From JAHJDR01 sp964609965 (lineage in GTDB: Bacteria > UBA10199 > JADGCS01), in NCBI GenBank assembly GCA_964609965.1, contig CAZSTS010000011.1, positions 7,093-71,092 on the forward strand: a stretch of 64,000 nucleotides of DNA, given 5' to 3'. Numbering within the stretch: position 1 is the stretch's first letter; every line of letters starts with the position of its first letter. Below are positions 29,301 to 37,877 of this stretch, one piece after another. The notes beneath the pieces are model-generated. The model was not told where the DNA came from, searched no databases, and saw only the letters and a list, made by a program, of their open reading frames with translations. Both the position numbers and the translations under genes were made by a program.

Positions 29301-29548
29301 CGACGCTCAACACGATAACCCTTCATAGTCCAATAACGAGGAATAATGTCCTTTAAAATTCCAGCCAAGAGGTGTCCATAATGAGGCAATCCAGTAGCAA
29401 AAGGAGGGCCATCATAGAAGGTATAAACCTTTTTTTGAGAACGATTATCGATACTCTTTTGAAACAATGAATTCTTTTTCCAGAAAGAGAGAATCTTTTC
29501 TTCTTCTTTTGCAAAACCAATCTGTGGATTAACTTCTTTAAATGCCAT
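26372..29548 (-). CDS. ileS: Isoleucine--tRNA ligase, eukaryote/archaeal-like type
   Basis: A 1058-residue class I synthetase. The HIGH region reads GPPFATGLPHYGHLLAG and the KMSKS loop KKMSKRLKNYPDP. Both resemble the type 2 (eukaryote-like) IleRS rather than the E. coli type. Type 2 enzymes are known to be naturally less sensitive to mupirocin; that this one is resistant is inference. The start is supported by AGGAG six bases upstream. A TTGACA hexamer lies about 70 bases upstream, but with a suboptimal 14-base spacer to TATTAT. It is the first gene of the ileS-valS operon. Confidence 0.97.
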   Translation of the reverse strand: MAFKEVNPQIGFAKEEEKILSFWKKNSLFQKSIDNRSQKKVYTFYDGPPFATGLPHYGHLLAGILKDIIPRYWTMKGYRVERRFGWDCHGLPIEYEIDKKLGISGSAGVEKFGIANYNKECRSIVLRFTAEWEKTVNRIGRWVDFRNDYKTMDPEFMESVWWVFKQLWDKGLVYQGHRVMPYSTAVCTPLSNFEAGQNYKDVQDPSLTLVFKVLEEDNASLLAWTTTPWTLPSNLALTVGADIDYVKIFDPDAKKNFILAEARLPAYFRSEEEYKIIQRYKGKDLENKRYEPLFDYFSDQAAKGAFRVVLGDFVTTEDGTGVVHTAPAFGEDDYDVCKKNKIELVMPVDADGKFTEPVSDFVGQYVKDADKEIIRMLKKQGKIVKQETIKHSYPFCWRSDTPLIYRAISSWFVNVEKIKEAMIAANQKTHWVPETLRDGRFGNWLENARDWNISRNRYWGNPIPIWKNTETDECVCVGSIKELEELCGQKITDLHREHLDDLEIPAKDGKGVYKRIPEVLDCWFESGAMPYAQCHYPFENKEEFEKGFPADFIAEGLDQTRGWFYTLMILGTALFNKPPFKNVVVNGMVLAEDGKKMSKRLKNYPDPGDVLDAHGADALRLYMIQSPVVKAEELRFSESGVKDIVRRILLKWWNAYTFFISYAVIDKWEPKKNIVPKSDNILDRWIISKTQTLLSITEKEMAEYHLNNVVPALLDFIEDLTNWYIRLNRKRFWDEKSTKDKESAYQTLYYVLFTMANVMAPFTPFLAELMYQNLKEEGAAESVHLNDFPVANEGLISSDLEESVSLIERVILIVRNMREKKNIKVKVPLKKLTVIHRNAALLDRLKTLESYVKEELNIKNVEYLTNEDDFVELSAKANGAALGKRLGKKFGEINKAIMGIDTETLVKVEHGESLTVQGEELTSQDLIIYRKPKKGHEHLVSDAFITVELDTTLDEDQILEGLAREVVNRIQKLRKTADLKLSDRINVEYAAAGEVEKAISGNIDYIKEQTLAVEFTAKEKPAGKASEVCQIEKKELTIALTVSSPSSLKLRRDRGDSK

Positions 29549-29723
29549 GCCAACTCCTAAAAAATAAAAGAAATGCGCTAACTTGCATCCAAACGCAAAT
29601 AATACTGACTGATCAATATGTCAAAAAAACTTTTTAATTTTATAATGTTACAACCTGACCACATCAAACCAGCGCTCCTTATGATTTGCACATGAAATCT
29701 AGAAGTTGAAATTTGTGTTAGAT

Positions 29724-29752
29724 TTGTCAAATTACAAAAAAACAACTATATA
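29724..29752 (+). promoter_or_regulatory. Likely sigma-70-type promoter of efp
   Basis: TTGTCA and TATATA are separated by exactly 17 bases, with a start expected about 40 bases before the efp ATG. Confidence 0.5.
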
Positions 29753-29798
29753 ACTGCCTCATTACGCAACCTAAATGGATTAAAAACCGGAGTTACTC

Positions 29799-30356
29799 AT
29801 GACAGTAGCCACAAAAATAAAAAAGGGAAACATCGTCAAACTCAACAACGAGCTTTATCGAATCATCAACCTCATGCACATCACCCCAGGTAAAGGCAAC
29901 GCTATTGTACAGGCTGATATGCGAAACATCAAAACAGGGGTCAAAACAAACAAGCGTTACAGATCAGCCGAAGATGTTGAAACAGCCGAAGTTTTTAACC
30001 GCAAAATGCAATACCTATACAAAGATGGTGATGTTTATCATTTTATGGATCAAGAAAACTTTGAGCAATATGAACTCAGCGATGAACTGCTTGCAGAAAC
30101 CGCACACTACATTGTTCCAGAGCATAATTACGACGTGATGCTTTACGAAGAAGCGCCTATTGGCGTTGAACTTCCTATTAATGTGACGCTAAAAATCACC
30201 GAAACCGCACCAGGACAAAAAGGCATACAAGGAAAAACAAAAGACGCCATTTTAGAAACGGGATTTCGTATTCAAATCCCTCTTTTTCTCGAAGAAGGAG
30301 AACGCGTTGTTGTAAACACAGATACAAATGAATACATAGAAAGGGCCAAAAAATAA
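29799..30356 (+). CDS. efp: Elongation factor P
   Basis: A 185-residue EF-P with all three beta-barrel domains. The domain I loop that reaches the ribosomal P site reads HITPGKGNA with Lys32 at the tip, the position modified in bacteria that use beta-lysylation or related modification. EF-P relieves stalling at polyproline. CGGAG lies seven bases before the ATG. The stop overlaps the next gene start (TAATG), so translation is coupled to ychJ. Confidence 0.97.
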   Translation: MTVATKIKKGNIVKLNNELYRIINLMHITPGKGNAIVQADMRNIKTGVKTNKRYRSAEDVETAEVFNRKMQYLYKDGDVYHFMDQENFEQYELSDELLAETAHYIVPEHNYDVMLYEEAPIGVELPINVTLKITETAPGQKGIQGKTKDAILETGFRIQIPLFLEEGERVVVNTDTNEYIERAKK

Positions 30357-30850
30357 TGACTAAAATAGATATACTTTCTCCCTGCCCCTGTGACTCTGGT
30401 GTTAACTATGAAAACTGCTGCCAGCCCCATCACCTAGGATCAGAAACCCCTGACACCGCCGAAAAGCTTCTCCGCGCCAGGTATACAGCTTATGTGGTAG
30501 GACAAACTGATTACGTAGTTGAAACACATCACCCTGAAAAAGCCAAAGAACTAGACAAAGAAGGTGTCGAAGAATGGTCAGAAAGCTCCACATGGCAAGG
30601 ATTAGAAATACTAAATGTTGATGATTCAAAGGCAAAAGAAGGTGAAACCGCTATTGAATTTATTGTGAGATACACCCAAGACGGCTCAAGCTATGCCCAT
30701 CAAGAAACATCCATTTTTAAAAAAGAAGCTGAAAAGTGGTTTTTTTATGACGTGAAAAAGAATGTCCCTATAAAGAAAGATAATAAAGTGGGAAGAAACG
30801 ACCCCTGCCCTTGTGGAAGTGGAAAGAAATTCAAAAAATGTTGTGGATGA
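30356..30850 (+). CDS. ychJ: YchJ-family SEC-C motif protein
   Basis: A 164-residue protein with two SEC-C zinc motifs: CPCDSGVNYENCC at the N-terminus and NDPCPCGSGKKFKKCC at the C-terminus, flanking an NTF2-like middle domain (ARYTAYVVGQTDYVVETHHP). This is the layout of the YchJ/UPF0225 family. Its function is not firmly known; the zinc motif is shared with SecA's C-terminus. It overlaps the efp stop and is probably co-transcribed with it. Confidence 0.92.
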   Translation: MTKIDILSPCPCDSGVNYENCCQPHHLGSETPDTAEKLLRARYTAYVVGQTDYVVETHHPEKAKELDKEGVEEWSESSTWQGLEILNVDDSKAKEGETAIEFIVRYTQDGSSYAHQETSIFKKEAEKWFFYDVKKNVPIKKDNKVGRNDPCPCGSGKKFKKCCG

Positions 30851-30862
30851 GTGGAAACCAGA

Positions 30863-31267
30863 TCAAACTTTTTTGACATCACCAATAATCATTGCCAAAA
30901 ACATCCCAGCAATAATTGCTTTTACAACAGCTCCTAAAAACCAAACAAAAGCCATTGTAAACGTAATGGGCATCACAGCATAAGAGCCAAAACCCATGAA
31001 CATACCTGTGGCAAGACCAAAGAGAAGACCGTATTGCAAGGCTGTGCTTTTGTTTTTAAACTCAAAAAAGTTGTCGAAAATGAGAACAAAGACTAAGGCG
31101 CCAACCATGGTCACAGCATAGGTAAGGCCCATATTCATTTCTAAGAGAGGTCTCCAAAGCTGAGATGTGAGTTGGTAGTCATCATAAAGAAGTAGTCCAT
31201 GGATAACAAAATCAAGAACCACCCAAGTAACAAAAATACATAAAACAGACATGGCTTGTTTTTTCAT
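30863..31267 (-). CDS. Small integral membrane protein, four predicted helices
   Basis: A 134-residue hydrophobic protein starting MKKQAMSVLCIFVTWVVLDF. I count four membrane segments, near residues 5-25, 48-68, 80-100 and 105-128. I do not recognise a named family. A good Shine-Dalgarno (AGGAG) precedes the start on the minus strand. It is convergent with ychJ. Confidence 0.7.
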   Translation of the reverse strand: MKKQAMSVLCIFVTWVVLDFVIHGLLLYDDYQLTSQLWRPLLEMNMGLTYAVTMVGALVFVLIFDNFFEFKNKSTALQYGLLFGLATGMFMGFGSYAVMPITFTMAFVWFLGAVVKAIIAGMFLAMIIGDVKKV

Positions 31268-31340
31268 ACGGTTCTCCTTAGATGAAGCGGAGTTTAAGAT
31301 AAGTTACGAGAATTGCCAAGGATTTTTTTGGAATGGTTCA

Positions 31341-32351
31341 TTATTCAGATGTACAATAACGATCAAATTGCTTTTGCGCACCCTGATGAGAAGAACATTG
31401 CTCAAGTGCCTCTTGAAAATCTTCACAAGCACCCTCTTGATCTTTAATGTTCAAATTATAAAAACCTTGGATATACGAAAACTGTGCTGATTCATAACCT
31501 TGAGAAGAAACTTGGTCGATTAATTCACCAGCAGGACCAAGATCCTCATTGCCCATGTAAACACCAGCAGCATTCAACATTGGAATTGGTCGACAAGAAC
31601 ATATTTCTGAAGACTGCGTATATTCGTCTAACGCAAGCGAGTAATCTCCTTCAAGATCAGCCTTCACACCTCGACCATTATGAATAACAGATAAGAATTC
31701 AGCGTCTGACAAAGCATACCATTCTCTGTGGTCGATACCAAAGCCTTCTTCAAAACTAGCATCCACTAAAATCGTTTCACCATCATCACCTTGAATACCC
31801 AGGCAATAGTGATTCATGTTTCCATCTATTGTCTCATGCACATAAACAGGAAAACTCTCGATTTCAAAATACTGAAATAAGGCGTACAATAAATTAGTTA
31901 CATCAACACAATTTCCAACTGGTGTTTCTAAAATATCCGCACAGCTTAGTCCTGATGGTGTGTAATTAAAAGTCCAATCTAGAGATGTTACAGCATGATA
32001 AATAACCCAAGCCTTTTCAAGCTGTGATGCCTGAGCTGGCAAGCCTCCCATTTCCCATTCTATTAAACCTACAAAATTTGAAGCTTCTGATGAGAAATCT
32101 TCTAAGGCTGCAGCCAAATCCCAAGGCAAGATATTTTCAAATAACGACTCTGGCAAATCCTTACATTCTTGAGCACTTTGCCATAATGGCTGTGGACAAG
32201 CGACAAGACCTCCTTCTTGCCGTTCTTGAACCAAGGTGTAAGCAGCACTTCCAGTGATTTTCGTTTGCGTTTTGCCTGGATAAGATCCTTGATCAACCGG
32301 ATCAAGGCGTTGAATTATTGTAGATACTATTGTGTCTAAACCAAGTGCCAT
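31341..32351 (-). CDS. Transglutaminase-like protein with C-terminal TPR-type repeats
   Basis: A 336-residue protein with a papain-like transglutaminase core. The triad is Cys148 in TPVGNCVDVTNLLYALF, His181 in NHYCLGI and Asp197 in ILVDASFEEG. The C-terminal third, from about residue 235, is helical with TPR-like units (GDYSLALDEYTQSSEICS and QGFYNLNIKDQEGACEDF). No signal peptide is visible, so a cytoplasmic protease, amidase or structural role is possible. It lies next to two unrecognised proteins transcribed the same way. Confidence 0.78.
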   Translation of the reverse strand: MALGLDTIVSTIIQRLDPVDQGSYPGKTQTKITGSAAYTLVQERQEGGLVACPQPLWQSAQECKDLPESLFENILPWDLAAALEDFSSEASNFVGLIEWEMGGLPAQASQLEKAWVIYHAVTSLDWTFNYTPSGLSCADILETPVGNCVDVTNLLYALFQYFEIESFPVYVHETIDGNMNHYCLGIQGDDGETILVDASFEEGFGIDHREWYALSDAEFLSVIHNGRGVKADLEGDYSLALDEYTQSSEICSCRPIPMLNAAGVYMGNEDLGPAGELIDQVSSQGYESAQFSYIQGFYNLNIKDQEGACEDFQEALEQCSSHQGAQKQFDRYCTSE

Positions 32352-32462
32352 AAAATATTAGTATTGTTCATTTTGTGATTGGTTCTTTATATCGAAGGAT
32401 TGATTGAAAAGTTGCTGGAAAAACAAAAATGAAATATCTTAATGATTTTATCTGGTTGGAGC

Positions 32463-33677
32463 CTATTTTGCTGCCCCTTCATGTATTCTGATAGCTTTTT
32501 CCATTTGCACATCAAAGTCATAGTGAGCAAGAACCTGTTCTCGCCTTTCTGTCGTACCGACTTTGTCCATTTCTATCCGCGCCTCATCCATCAGAACACC
32601 CATTAATAGGTCTTCGGCATACCCATAGCTCGACCTGTATAAATAAGTATCTCTTTCTGTTCCTGCGGGCACCCCAAGAGATCCTGTATAGATTTCTTGG
32701 ATATCGGCAATAGGCATAGCTAAATCATATTCAAGAGCCAGCTCCATCTGAAACAACAAAGGCGGCCTATCTACATCACCAAACTGCTCAAGCCAACTGT
32801 CAACCCGACTAGTGCTAATAATATCATTAACCGCGCTTACCCCTTCCATTTCATAATAAAGCTCGTCTATATGAGCTCTAATAAACTCATCCCAGCCAAC
32901 ACGTACTCCAACCTCAAGATCCTCTAATCTTGTCTGATTCTCTGGTGAAAGACCTCTTGTCTTATCTATAACTTTGAGATGTGCGCAACGATTTAAATCT
33001 CTTTTTAGTCGCATCCATGCGCCAGCAACACCTTTAGCTGCTTTTTGAGCTTCTTCACCCCTTATTGCTTTAATACGATGTTCACCATTTATGGAAAATT
33101 CAGATTGAGCTCTTTTAGCTCTTTCTTTTGAATCATGAACATCATATAGTTTTGAGCGAAAAAAAGAACCAATAATAGCCTGTTGAATATTTGTTTGTGC
33201 CAGCCAGACAGGCAAACCATGTGTTGGCCGATTGTCAGCAGGTATGTATGTCCCCTGTATGGCTGGATCAGGCCGGCCAGGATCACCTGTATAACCAGAG
33301 GCATCAGCACCAAACCTTCGGCCCCCACCTTCTACGGAGCTCCCTACTGTCTCGTCTCTTGATTGTGTATGTCTTTCAAGTAAAGCAAGATCACTTGGAG
33401 ACGCATCATAGCGATCACCAACAGCATCGGTGATCCATTGTGGTACAGTAATTGTTGTAGGAGATTCCCCAGCATCTAAAGTACCTAGTTCTCTCGTCCC
33501 TGGAGCTTCTCTGCCTTCTTCAAATTTTTGGCTGGCTATAAATTCTGAAAGGTCTCTTGGATCAGATATATCATTATCTTCTAAAACCTGAGCATCGATG
33601 TTATCAAAAAGATCCCTGGCCACTGTATCGATTTTATCACCTGCATTGAAGTACATCTGTTGGTTATGAATAAACAT
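32463..33677 (-). CDS. Unrecognised 404-residue protein with a LysM-like N-terminal module
   Basis: I do not recognise the whole protein. Its first 95 residues (MFIHNQQMYFNAGDKIDTVA, then TLDAGESPTTITVPQWI) align in order with the adjacent 106-residue protein. Shared features are the M-I-H start, an aGD motif followed by amphipathic helix, a TLD/TVD step and a (V/L)P(D/Q)W block. The GD-helix pattern recalls LysM, but this is weak. Residues about 150-400 are mostly helical and charged. No signal peptide is seen. It starts six bases after the stop of the 106-residue gene, so they form an operon. Confidence 0.6.
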   Translation of the reverse strand: MFIHNQQMYFNAGDKIDTVARDLFDNIDAQVLEDNDISDPRDLSEFIASQKFEEGREAPGTRELGTLDAGESPTTITVPQWITDAVGDRYDASPSDLALLERHTQSRDETVGSSVEGGGRRFGADASGYTGDPGRPDPAIQGTYIPADNRPTHGLPVWLAQTNIQQAIIGSFFRSKLYDVHDSKERAKRAQSEFSINGEHRIKAIRGEEAQKAAKGVAGAWMRLKRDLNRCAHLKVIDKTRGLSPENQTRLEDLEVGVRVGWDEFIRAHIDELYYEMEGVSAVNDIISTSRVDSWLEQFGDVDRPPLLFQMELALEYDLAMPIADIQEIYTGSLGVPAGTERDTYLYRSSYGYAEDLLMGVLMDEARIEMDKVGTTERREQVLAHYDFDVQMEKAIRIHEGAAK

Positions 33678-33683
33678 AGTCTA

Positions 33684-34004
33684 TCACTCTCTATAAGTAC
33701 ACATACACGACGCGGTAAGGGCCGTGCTGTCATAATATTCAGTCAGAAAAGGATCCATCCAATCTGGTAAGGCAAGCGTATGCGGCGTGCCTGATTCTGT
33801 ATCAACAGTGCAGAGATTCATTATTTCGGGATCTTCGATTCCCAGATACCCATTGTCTTCTGCAATTTTATCCGCCAAGGTATGATGATCTTCAAATCCT
33901 CTTTCTAAGAGAATTTCTTGACCAATTTCTCTTGTGATTTCTTGAACGCATTCAAGCAGCGTGTCTCCCGAATGAAGTTGCAATGTTCCTTGATGAATAA
34001 TCAT
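33684..34004 (-). CDS. Small 106-residue paralogue of the neighbour's N-terminal module
   Basis: It starts MIIHQGTLQLHSGDTLLECV and ends shortly after SGTPHTLALPDWMDPFLTEY, matching the first 95 residues of the downstream 404-residue protein over the same landmarks. It could be a stand-alone partner domain or a truncated duplicate. The GDTL start of the helix resembles LysM. A Shine-Dalgarno-like GGGGA lies before the start on the minus strand. Function unknown. Confidence 0.58.
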   Translation of the reverse strand: MIIHQGTLQLHSGDTLLECVQEITREIGQEILLERGFEDHHTLADKIAEDNGYLGIEDPEIMNLCTVDTESGTPHTLALPDWMDPFLTEYYDSTALTASCMCTYRE

Positions 34005-34143
34005 AATCCATTCCCCTTTGTTAAAGTCACTGTCTTGCCACTATTCCTGCTTATGAGATGAAATGCTTATTACCATTGTAGCATGCTGATTACCTGTGTG
34101 AAAGACGGTTTAATAAGTATTTTTCGAAGAGATGTTTGATGAT

Positions 34144-34169
34144 GTTAATTGATGTTAATCTTTGTTAAT
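34144..34169. promoter_or_regulatory. Three phased GTTAAT direct repeats
   Basis: GTTAAT occurs at 34144, 34154 and 34164 with exact 10-base spacing, one helical turn. It lies in the divergent gap between the 106-residue gene and greB, so it could be a binding site for a regulator acting on either. Confidence 0.4.
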
Positions 34170-34270
34170 GATTGCTTTAGAGTTATTTCGGACAATAAAA
34201 TCAAAACACTGAGAAGATTGACCTCTAAACAGGTTTTTTCTATTACTCTTATATATAATATAAGTTAAAC

Positions 34271-34747
34271 ATGATAAAACGACCAAACTACCTCACCCCT
34301 CAAGGGCTCAAAAAAATCCAAAAAGAGCTACATCTGCTTTTGCACAAAGAAAGGCCTCAGATCGTAAAAACAGTCTCCTGGGCAGCAGAAAATGGTGACC
34401 GATCAGAAAACGCTGATTACATCTATGGCAAAAGAAGGTTAAGGGAAATTGATAAACGAATCCGTCATCTACAATCACGACTTGATAATATTGAAGTTAT
34501 TGACCCTGCCACTGTCAAAAGTGATTGTGTAAGTTTTGGCGCCACAGTGAGCATTGAGGATGAAAACGGTGAAAAATCTACTTTTCAAATTGTGGGACCA
34601 GATGAATATGAGCCTGAATCAGGAAAGATCAGCTGGAAAGCTCCCATGGCCAGCGCTTTGATGGGAAAAAAAGAGGGGGAGACTGTTAAAGTGAAAAGAC
34701 CTCGAGGAATTCTTGAGGTCGAAATCATCAAGATAGAATACAAGTAA
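34271..34747 (+). CDS. greB: Transcription elongation factor GreB
   Basis: A 158-residue Gre factor. The N-terminal coiled coil has the GreB signature AAENGDRSENADYIYGKRRL with the acidic tip, and the C-terminal FKBP-like domain contains VGPDEYEPESGKISWKAPMA. It binds the RNA polymerase secondary channel and stimulates cleavage of backtracked transcripts. The wording of the tip favours GreB over GreA. It is a single gene, convergent with the pilus platform gene. Confidence 0.93.
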   Translation: MIKRPNYLTPQGLKKIQKELHLLLHKERPQIVKTVSWAAENGDRSENADYIYGKRRLREIDKRIRHLQSRLDNIEVIDPATVKSDCVSFGATVSIEDENGEKSTFQIVGPDEYEPESGKISWKAPMASALMGKKEGETVKVKRPRGILEVEIIKIEYK

Positions 34748-34751
34748 GAAA

Positions 34752-35966
34752 TTACCCTAACATCGCATCACTCATATTCCAGATCGGCAAGAACACAGCC
34801 AAAGCAAAAACCAAAACAACACCAAAAATTACAAAAAGCAAAAGAGGCTCGATCATAGAGGACAGGTTTTTTAATGTATAGCCAATTTCAGAATCATAAT
34901 GGCCACCAATGCTCGAAAGCATTGTATCAAGAGAACCAGATTTTTCACCAATATTTGTGGCTTCAACAATCAAAGGTGAAAAATACGTTAACCGCCTCAT
35001 GCTATCAGAAATGCTATGTCCTTTTTCAACATCAGCCTGCAACACCCTCACATCTCGCATAAAAGCTTCGTTCCCAATGGTTTCGGCGGTAATACTCAAA
35101 GCCTTTGTGACGGGCAAACCACTTCGGTAAAGACAAGAAAGGATATTTGCAAAACGAGCATTCGCGACCTTTAAATTAAGAGGACCAAAAATAGGCGGCT
35201 TAAAAACAAATTTATCAACGGCAAACTTACCTTTTGGTGTATTATACCATCTTTTATACAGATAAATGAGTACGCCAAAACCTATGGCAACAAAGATAAA
35301 ATAATCATTTAGAATCTGGCTCGCCCAAAGCAGTATTTGAGTTGGCAGAGGCAAAGCAGCATCTAATGATTCGTACAGGCTTTCAAACTTGGGAATCACA
35401 AGATAAAGCATGCATGTGCAGGCTAAAATGAGAGCTGCAATAACAATTTTTGGATAAAGCATGGCAGTTTTAATGCCCTTGCGCATGGAATAATCTTTTT
35501 CCAATACATCTGACAGCTGGTCTAGCACTTCTTCGAGAACACCAGCTTCTTCACCACTAGCCACCATATTAACATACAGGTCATCGAACACATGACTTTG
35601 TTTTGTAAAAGCCTTGGCCAAACTAGCGCCTTGCTGAACATCATTTCTGATTGATTCAAGAACCTCTTTCATTGTTGGGTTTTCTGTTTGCAAGAGAAGT
35701 GTATGCAAAATGTTTTCCATGCCCATGCCAGCCTTAAAAAGAGTAGAAAACTGCCTTGTAAAAAGAAGGATTTCGTCAGGCTTTACTTTCTTCTTAAAAA
35801 AGCCACCCATCTTAATGTCTATTCCGCCCTTGGATGCTGCGACAGAAATGGGAATAAGGCCTTGTTCAGACAATTTTTTCTTAGCTGTTACAATGCTATC
35901 AGCATCAATAAATCCCTTAACGAGAGAACCTTTAGTACTTCTGGCTTTGTATGAATATTTTGGCAT
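34752..35966 (-). CDS. mshG: Type IV pilus/MSHA inner-membrane platform protein (GspF/PilC family)
   Basis: A 404-residue GspF-family protein. Two T2SSF domains (FTRQFSTLFKAGMGMENIL and ARFANILSCLYRSGLPVTKA) each precede membrane segments, and the C-terminus has the hydrophobic run PLLLFVIFGVVLVFALAVFL. It is the inner-membrane platform that couples the assembly ATPase to pilin polymerisation. It follows the ATPase gene by 13 bases and is co-transcribed with it. The MSHA assignment rests on the whole locus. Confidence 0.93.
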   Translation of the reverse strand: MPKYSYKARSTKGSLVKGFIDADSIVTAKKKLSEQGLIPISVAASKGGIDIKMGGFFKKKVKPDEILLFTRQFSTLFKAGMGMENILHTLLLQTENPTMKEVLESIRNDVQQGASLAKAFTKQSHVFDDLYVNMVASGEEAGVLEEVLDQLSDVLEKDYSMRKGIKTAMLYPKIVIAALILACTCMLYLVIPKFESLYESLDAALPLPTQILLWASQILNDYFIFVAIGFGVLIYLYKRWYNTPKGKFAVDKFVFKPPIFGPLNLKVANARFANILSCLYRSGLPVTKALSITAETIGNEAFMRDVRVLQADVEKGHSISDSMRRLTYFSPLIVEATNIGEKSGSLDTMLSSIGGHYDSEIGYTLKNLSSMIEPLLLFVIFGVVLVFALAVFLPIWNMSDAMLG

Positions 35967-35979
35967 AGATTACCTGTGA

Positions 35980-37698
35980 CTAATCCTCTATCACAACTCG
36001 CATGACATCATCAAGGCTAGCAATTCCCATTTCGACTTTGGCTATACCATCTTCGAGAAGAAGAGGCATGTTGTTATTTCGCATGTACTTCATGATTTCA
36101 TTTGAACCTGCATTATTGTGAATCAGTTTGCGAACATCAGCATTAATAGGCAACATTTCAAAAACACCAACACGACCGCTTTTGTATCCTGTGAAATTAC
36201 ATTCTTCACATCCTTTTGAAATATAATTTTTCTTGAGTGGAATATTATACGCATTTTCTGTGCTACACTCTTGGCGACAGCTTGGGCATATGTTTCTCAC
36301 AAGCCTTTGGGCCAAAACACCTTTAAGTGAACTAGCGATCATAAAAGATTCAATCCCAATATCTCTGAGACGATCAACCGCACCCGCAGCTGTGTTTGTA
36401 TGAAGCGTTGATAAAACCATATGGCCTGTGATGGCTGCACGAGCAGCAATCTCTGCAGTCTCAGCATCACGAATTTCACCAATCATAATAATGTCTGGAT
36501 CCTGCCTGAGGGCCGCACGAAGAACCTTAGCAAATGTGAGCCCTGTTTTTTCGCTTACACTAATTTGATTAACGCCTTCTATTTCATTTTCGACAGGATC
36601 TTCGATTGTCATAATATTAACTTCGGGTGAGTTAATTCTCATGAGGCCTGCGTACATGGTTGTTGTTTTACCAGATCCTGTTGGGCCTGTTACTAAGAAA
36701 ATCCCATGTGGCTTTGAAATAATGTCAGTAAATATTTTACGGTCTCGTTCTACAAAGCCCAATCCCTCAATGGTTTTTACTGTGTCCTTTGAAAACAATC
36801 TCATACATACTTTTTCACCAAACTGTGTGGGACAAGTATTCACACGCATATCTAATGGTTTTCCCATGAGCTTAACACGCGCTCTACCATCTTGTGGAAT
36901 ACGATGTTCGGCAATATTGAGTGAGCACATAATTTTGATGCGGCTCACCACACCCATATGCATGGTCTTTGGAACGGCACCGCGCTCTCTCATCACCCCA
37001 TCAATGCGATAGCGAATGCGGCAACTCTCTCGAAATGGTTCAACGTGAATATCACTCGCTCCCTCTTTTTTTGCTCGAGCGATAATGTTGTTTACAGTGG
37101 CTATGATCTTTGGTCCAGATGCCATTTCTCGGATTTTTTTTGTTTCGACCTCAGCTTCAACTTCCTCTGAGTCTGTAAGCTCCATCGTTACACTAGAGCT
37201 ATCTACAGTGCTAGAACGTGAATGGTGTTTTTCTAGCATCTCAAGTATGCTATGTGCTGAACCAAGTTTTTTATCTATACCCGCTGGAAAATATCCCCTT
37301 AAATCTTCCATGGCAGAAGGATCATTTGGATCGGCCATCACAACAACAACTTCACCATCCTCTTTTTTGTACATGGGCAATGCCAAATGTTTTTTTGAAA
37401 GGTGAAATGGCATGCTCCTTAATATTTCTACATCGATTTCCTCAGAAGTGGGCTTGTGAACAGGAAGGCCGAGTTTTCGTGACAAAAACTGAATCAGGGC
37501 ATCTTCCTCTATAAAGCCACGAGAAATAAGAATCTGCCCCAAATCATGACCCAAGTGATCGGAACTTGCTTGAGCGAGAGCGAGTTGGTCCTTTGTGACC
37601 AGATTCTCTTTCACCAAACCCTTGGCAAAAGCTTCGATCATATGACCAGTGACTGCAACTCGCTTCTTCTTTTTTAATTGGTCCGAGCTATTCTTCAT
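35980..37698 (-). CDS. mshE: Pilus assembly ATPase (GspE/PilB/MshE family)
   Basis: A 572-residue secretion ATPase. An N-terminal MshEN-type domain, which in relatives binds c-di-GMP, occupies about residues 15-160 (ASSDHLGHDLGQILISRGFI). Walker A is TGPTGSGKTTT and Walker B-like IMIGEIRDAETAE. The zinc tetracysteine motif CPSC...GCEEC lies near the C-terminus. It powers pilus extension. It is the first gene of the leftward pair, divergent from pilT. Whether the domain binds c-di-GMP here is not shown by sequence alone. Confidence 0.94.
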   Translation of the reverse strand: MKNSSDQLKKKKRVAVTGHMIEAFAKGLVKENLVTKDQLALAQASSDHLGHDLGQILISRGFIEEDALIQFLSRKLGLPVHKPTSEEIDVEILRSMPFHLSKKHLALPMYKKEDGEVVVVMADPNDPSAMEDLRGYFPAGIDKKLGSAHSILEMLEKHHSRSSTVDSSSVTMELTDSEEVEAEVETKKIREMASGPKIIATVNNIIARAKKEGASDIHVEPFRESCRIRYRIDGVMRERGAVPKTMHMGVVSRIKIMCSLNIAEHRIPQDGRARVKLMGKPLDMRVNTCPTQFGEKVCMRLFSKDTVKTIEGLGFVERDRKIFTDIISKPHGIFLVTGPTGSGKTTTMYAGLMRINSPEVNIMTIEDPVENEIEGVNQISVSEKTGLTFAKVLRAALRQDPDIIMIGEIRDAETAEIAARAAITGHMVLSTLHTNTAAGAVDRLRDIGIESFMIASSLKGVLAQRLVRNICPSCRQECSTENAYNIPLKKNYISKGCEECNFTGYKSGRVGVFEMLPINADVRKLIHNNAGSNEIMKYMRNNNMPLLLEDGIAKVEMGIASLDDVMRVVIED

Positions 37699-37753
37699 AT
37701 CATTATCAATTTGTACGATTACCTTTCCTCACATTAGAAAAGGGATGTAATCA

Positions 37754-37780
37754 TGATTCATAAGTGCTATAAATGAATCA
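37754..37780. promoter_or_regulatory. Perfect inverted repeat between mshE and pilT
   Basis: TGATTCAT-N11-ATGAATCA. Its position in a divergent promoter region suggests an operator controlling pilus ATPase expression. Confidence 0.45.
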
Positions 37781-37877
37781 CCATCTTCTATTGTAAGGTA
37801 GAAAAAGGGTATGGCCAAGAGATTTTTATTGCTAGAAAATTTAATATAAGCAAAAATAATAGGTAAAGCTGTAATAC

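Noticed and set aside
29553..29798. T-box or other riboswitch upstream of ileS
   Set aside because: No T-box sequence or specifier stem could be recognised; only ordinary promoter-like hexamers are seen.
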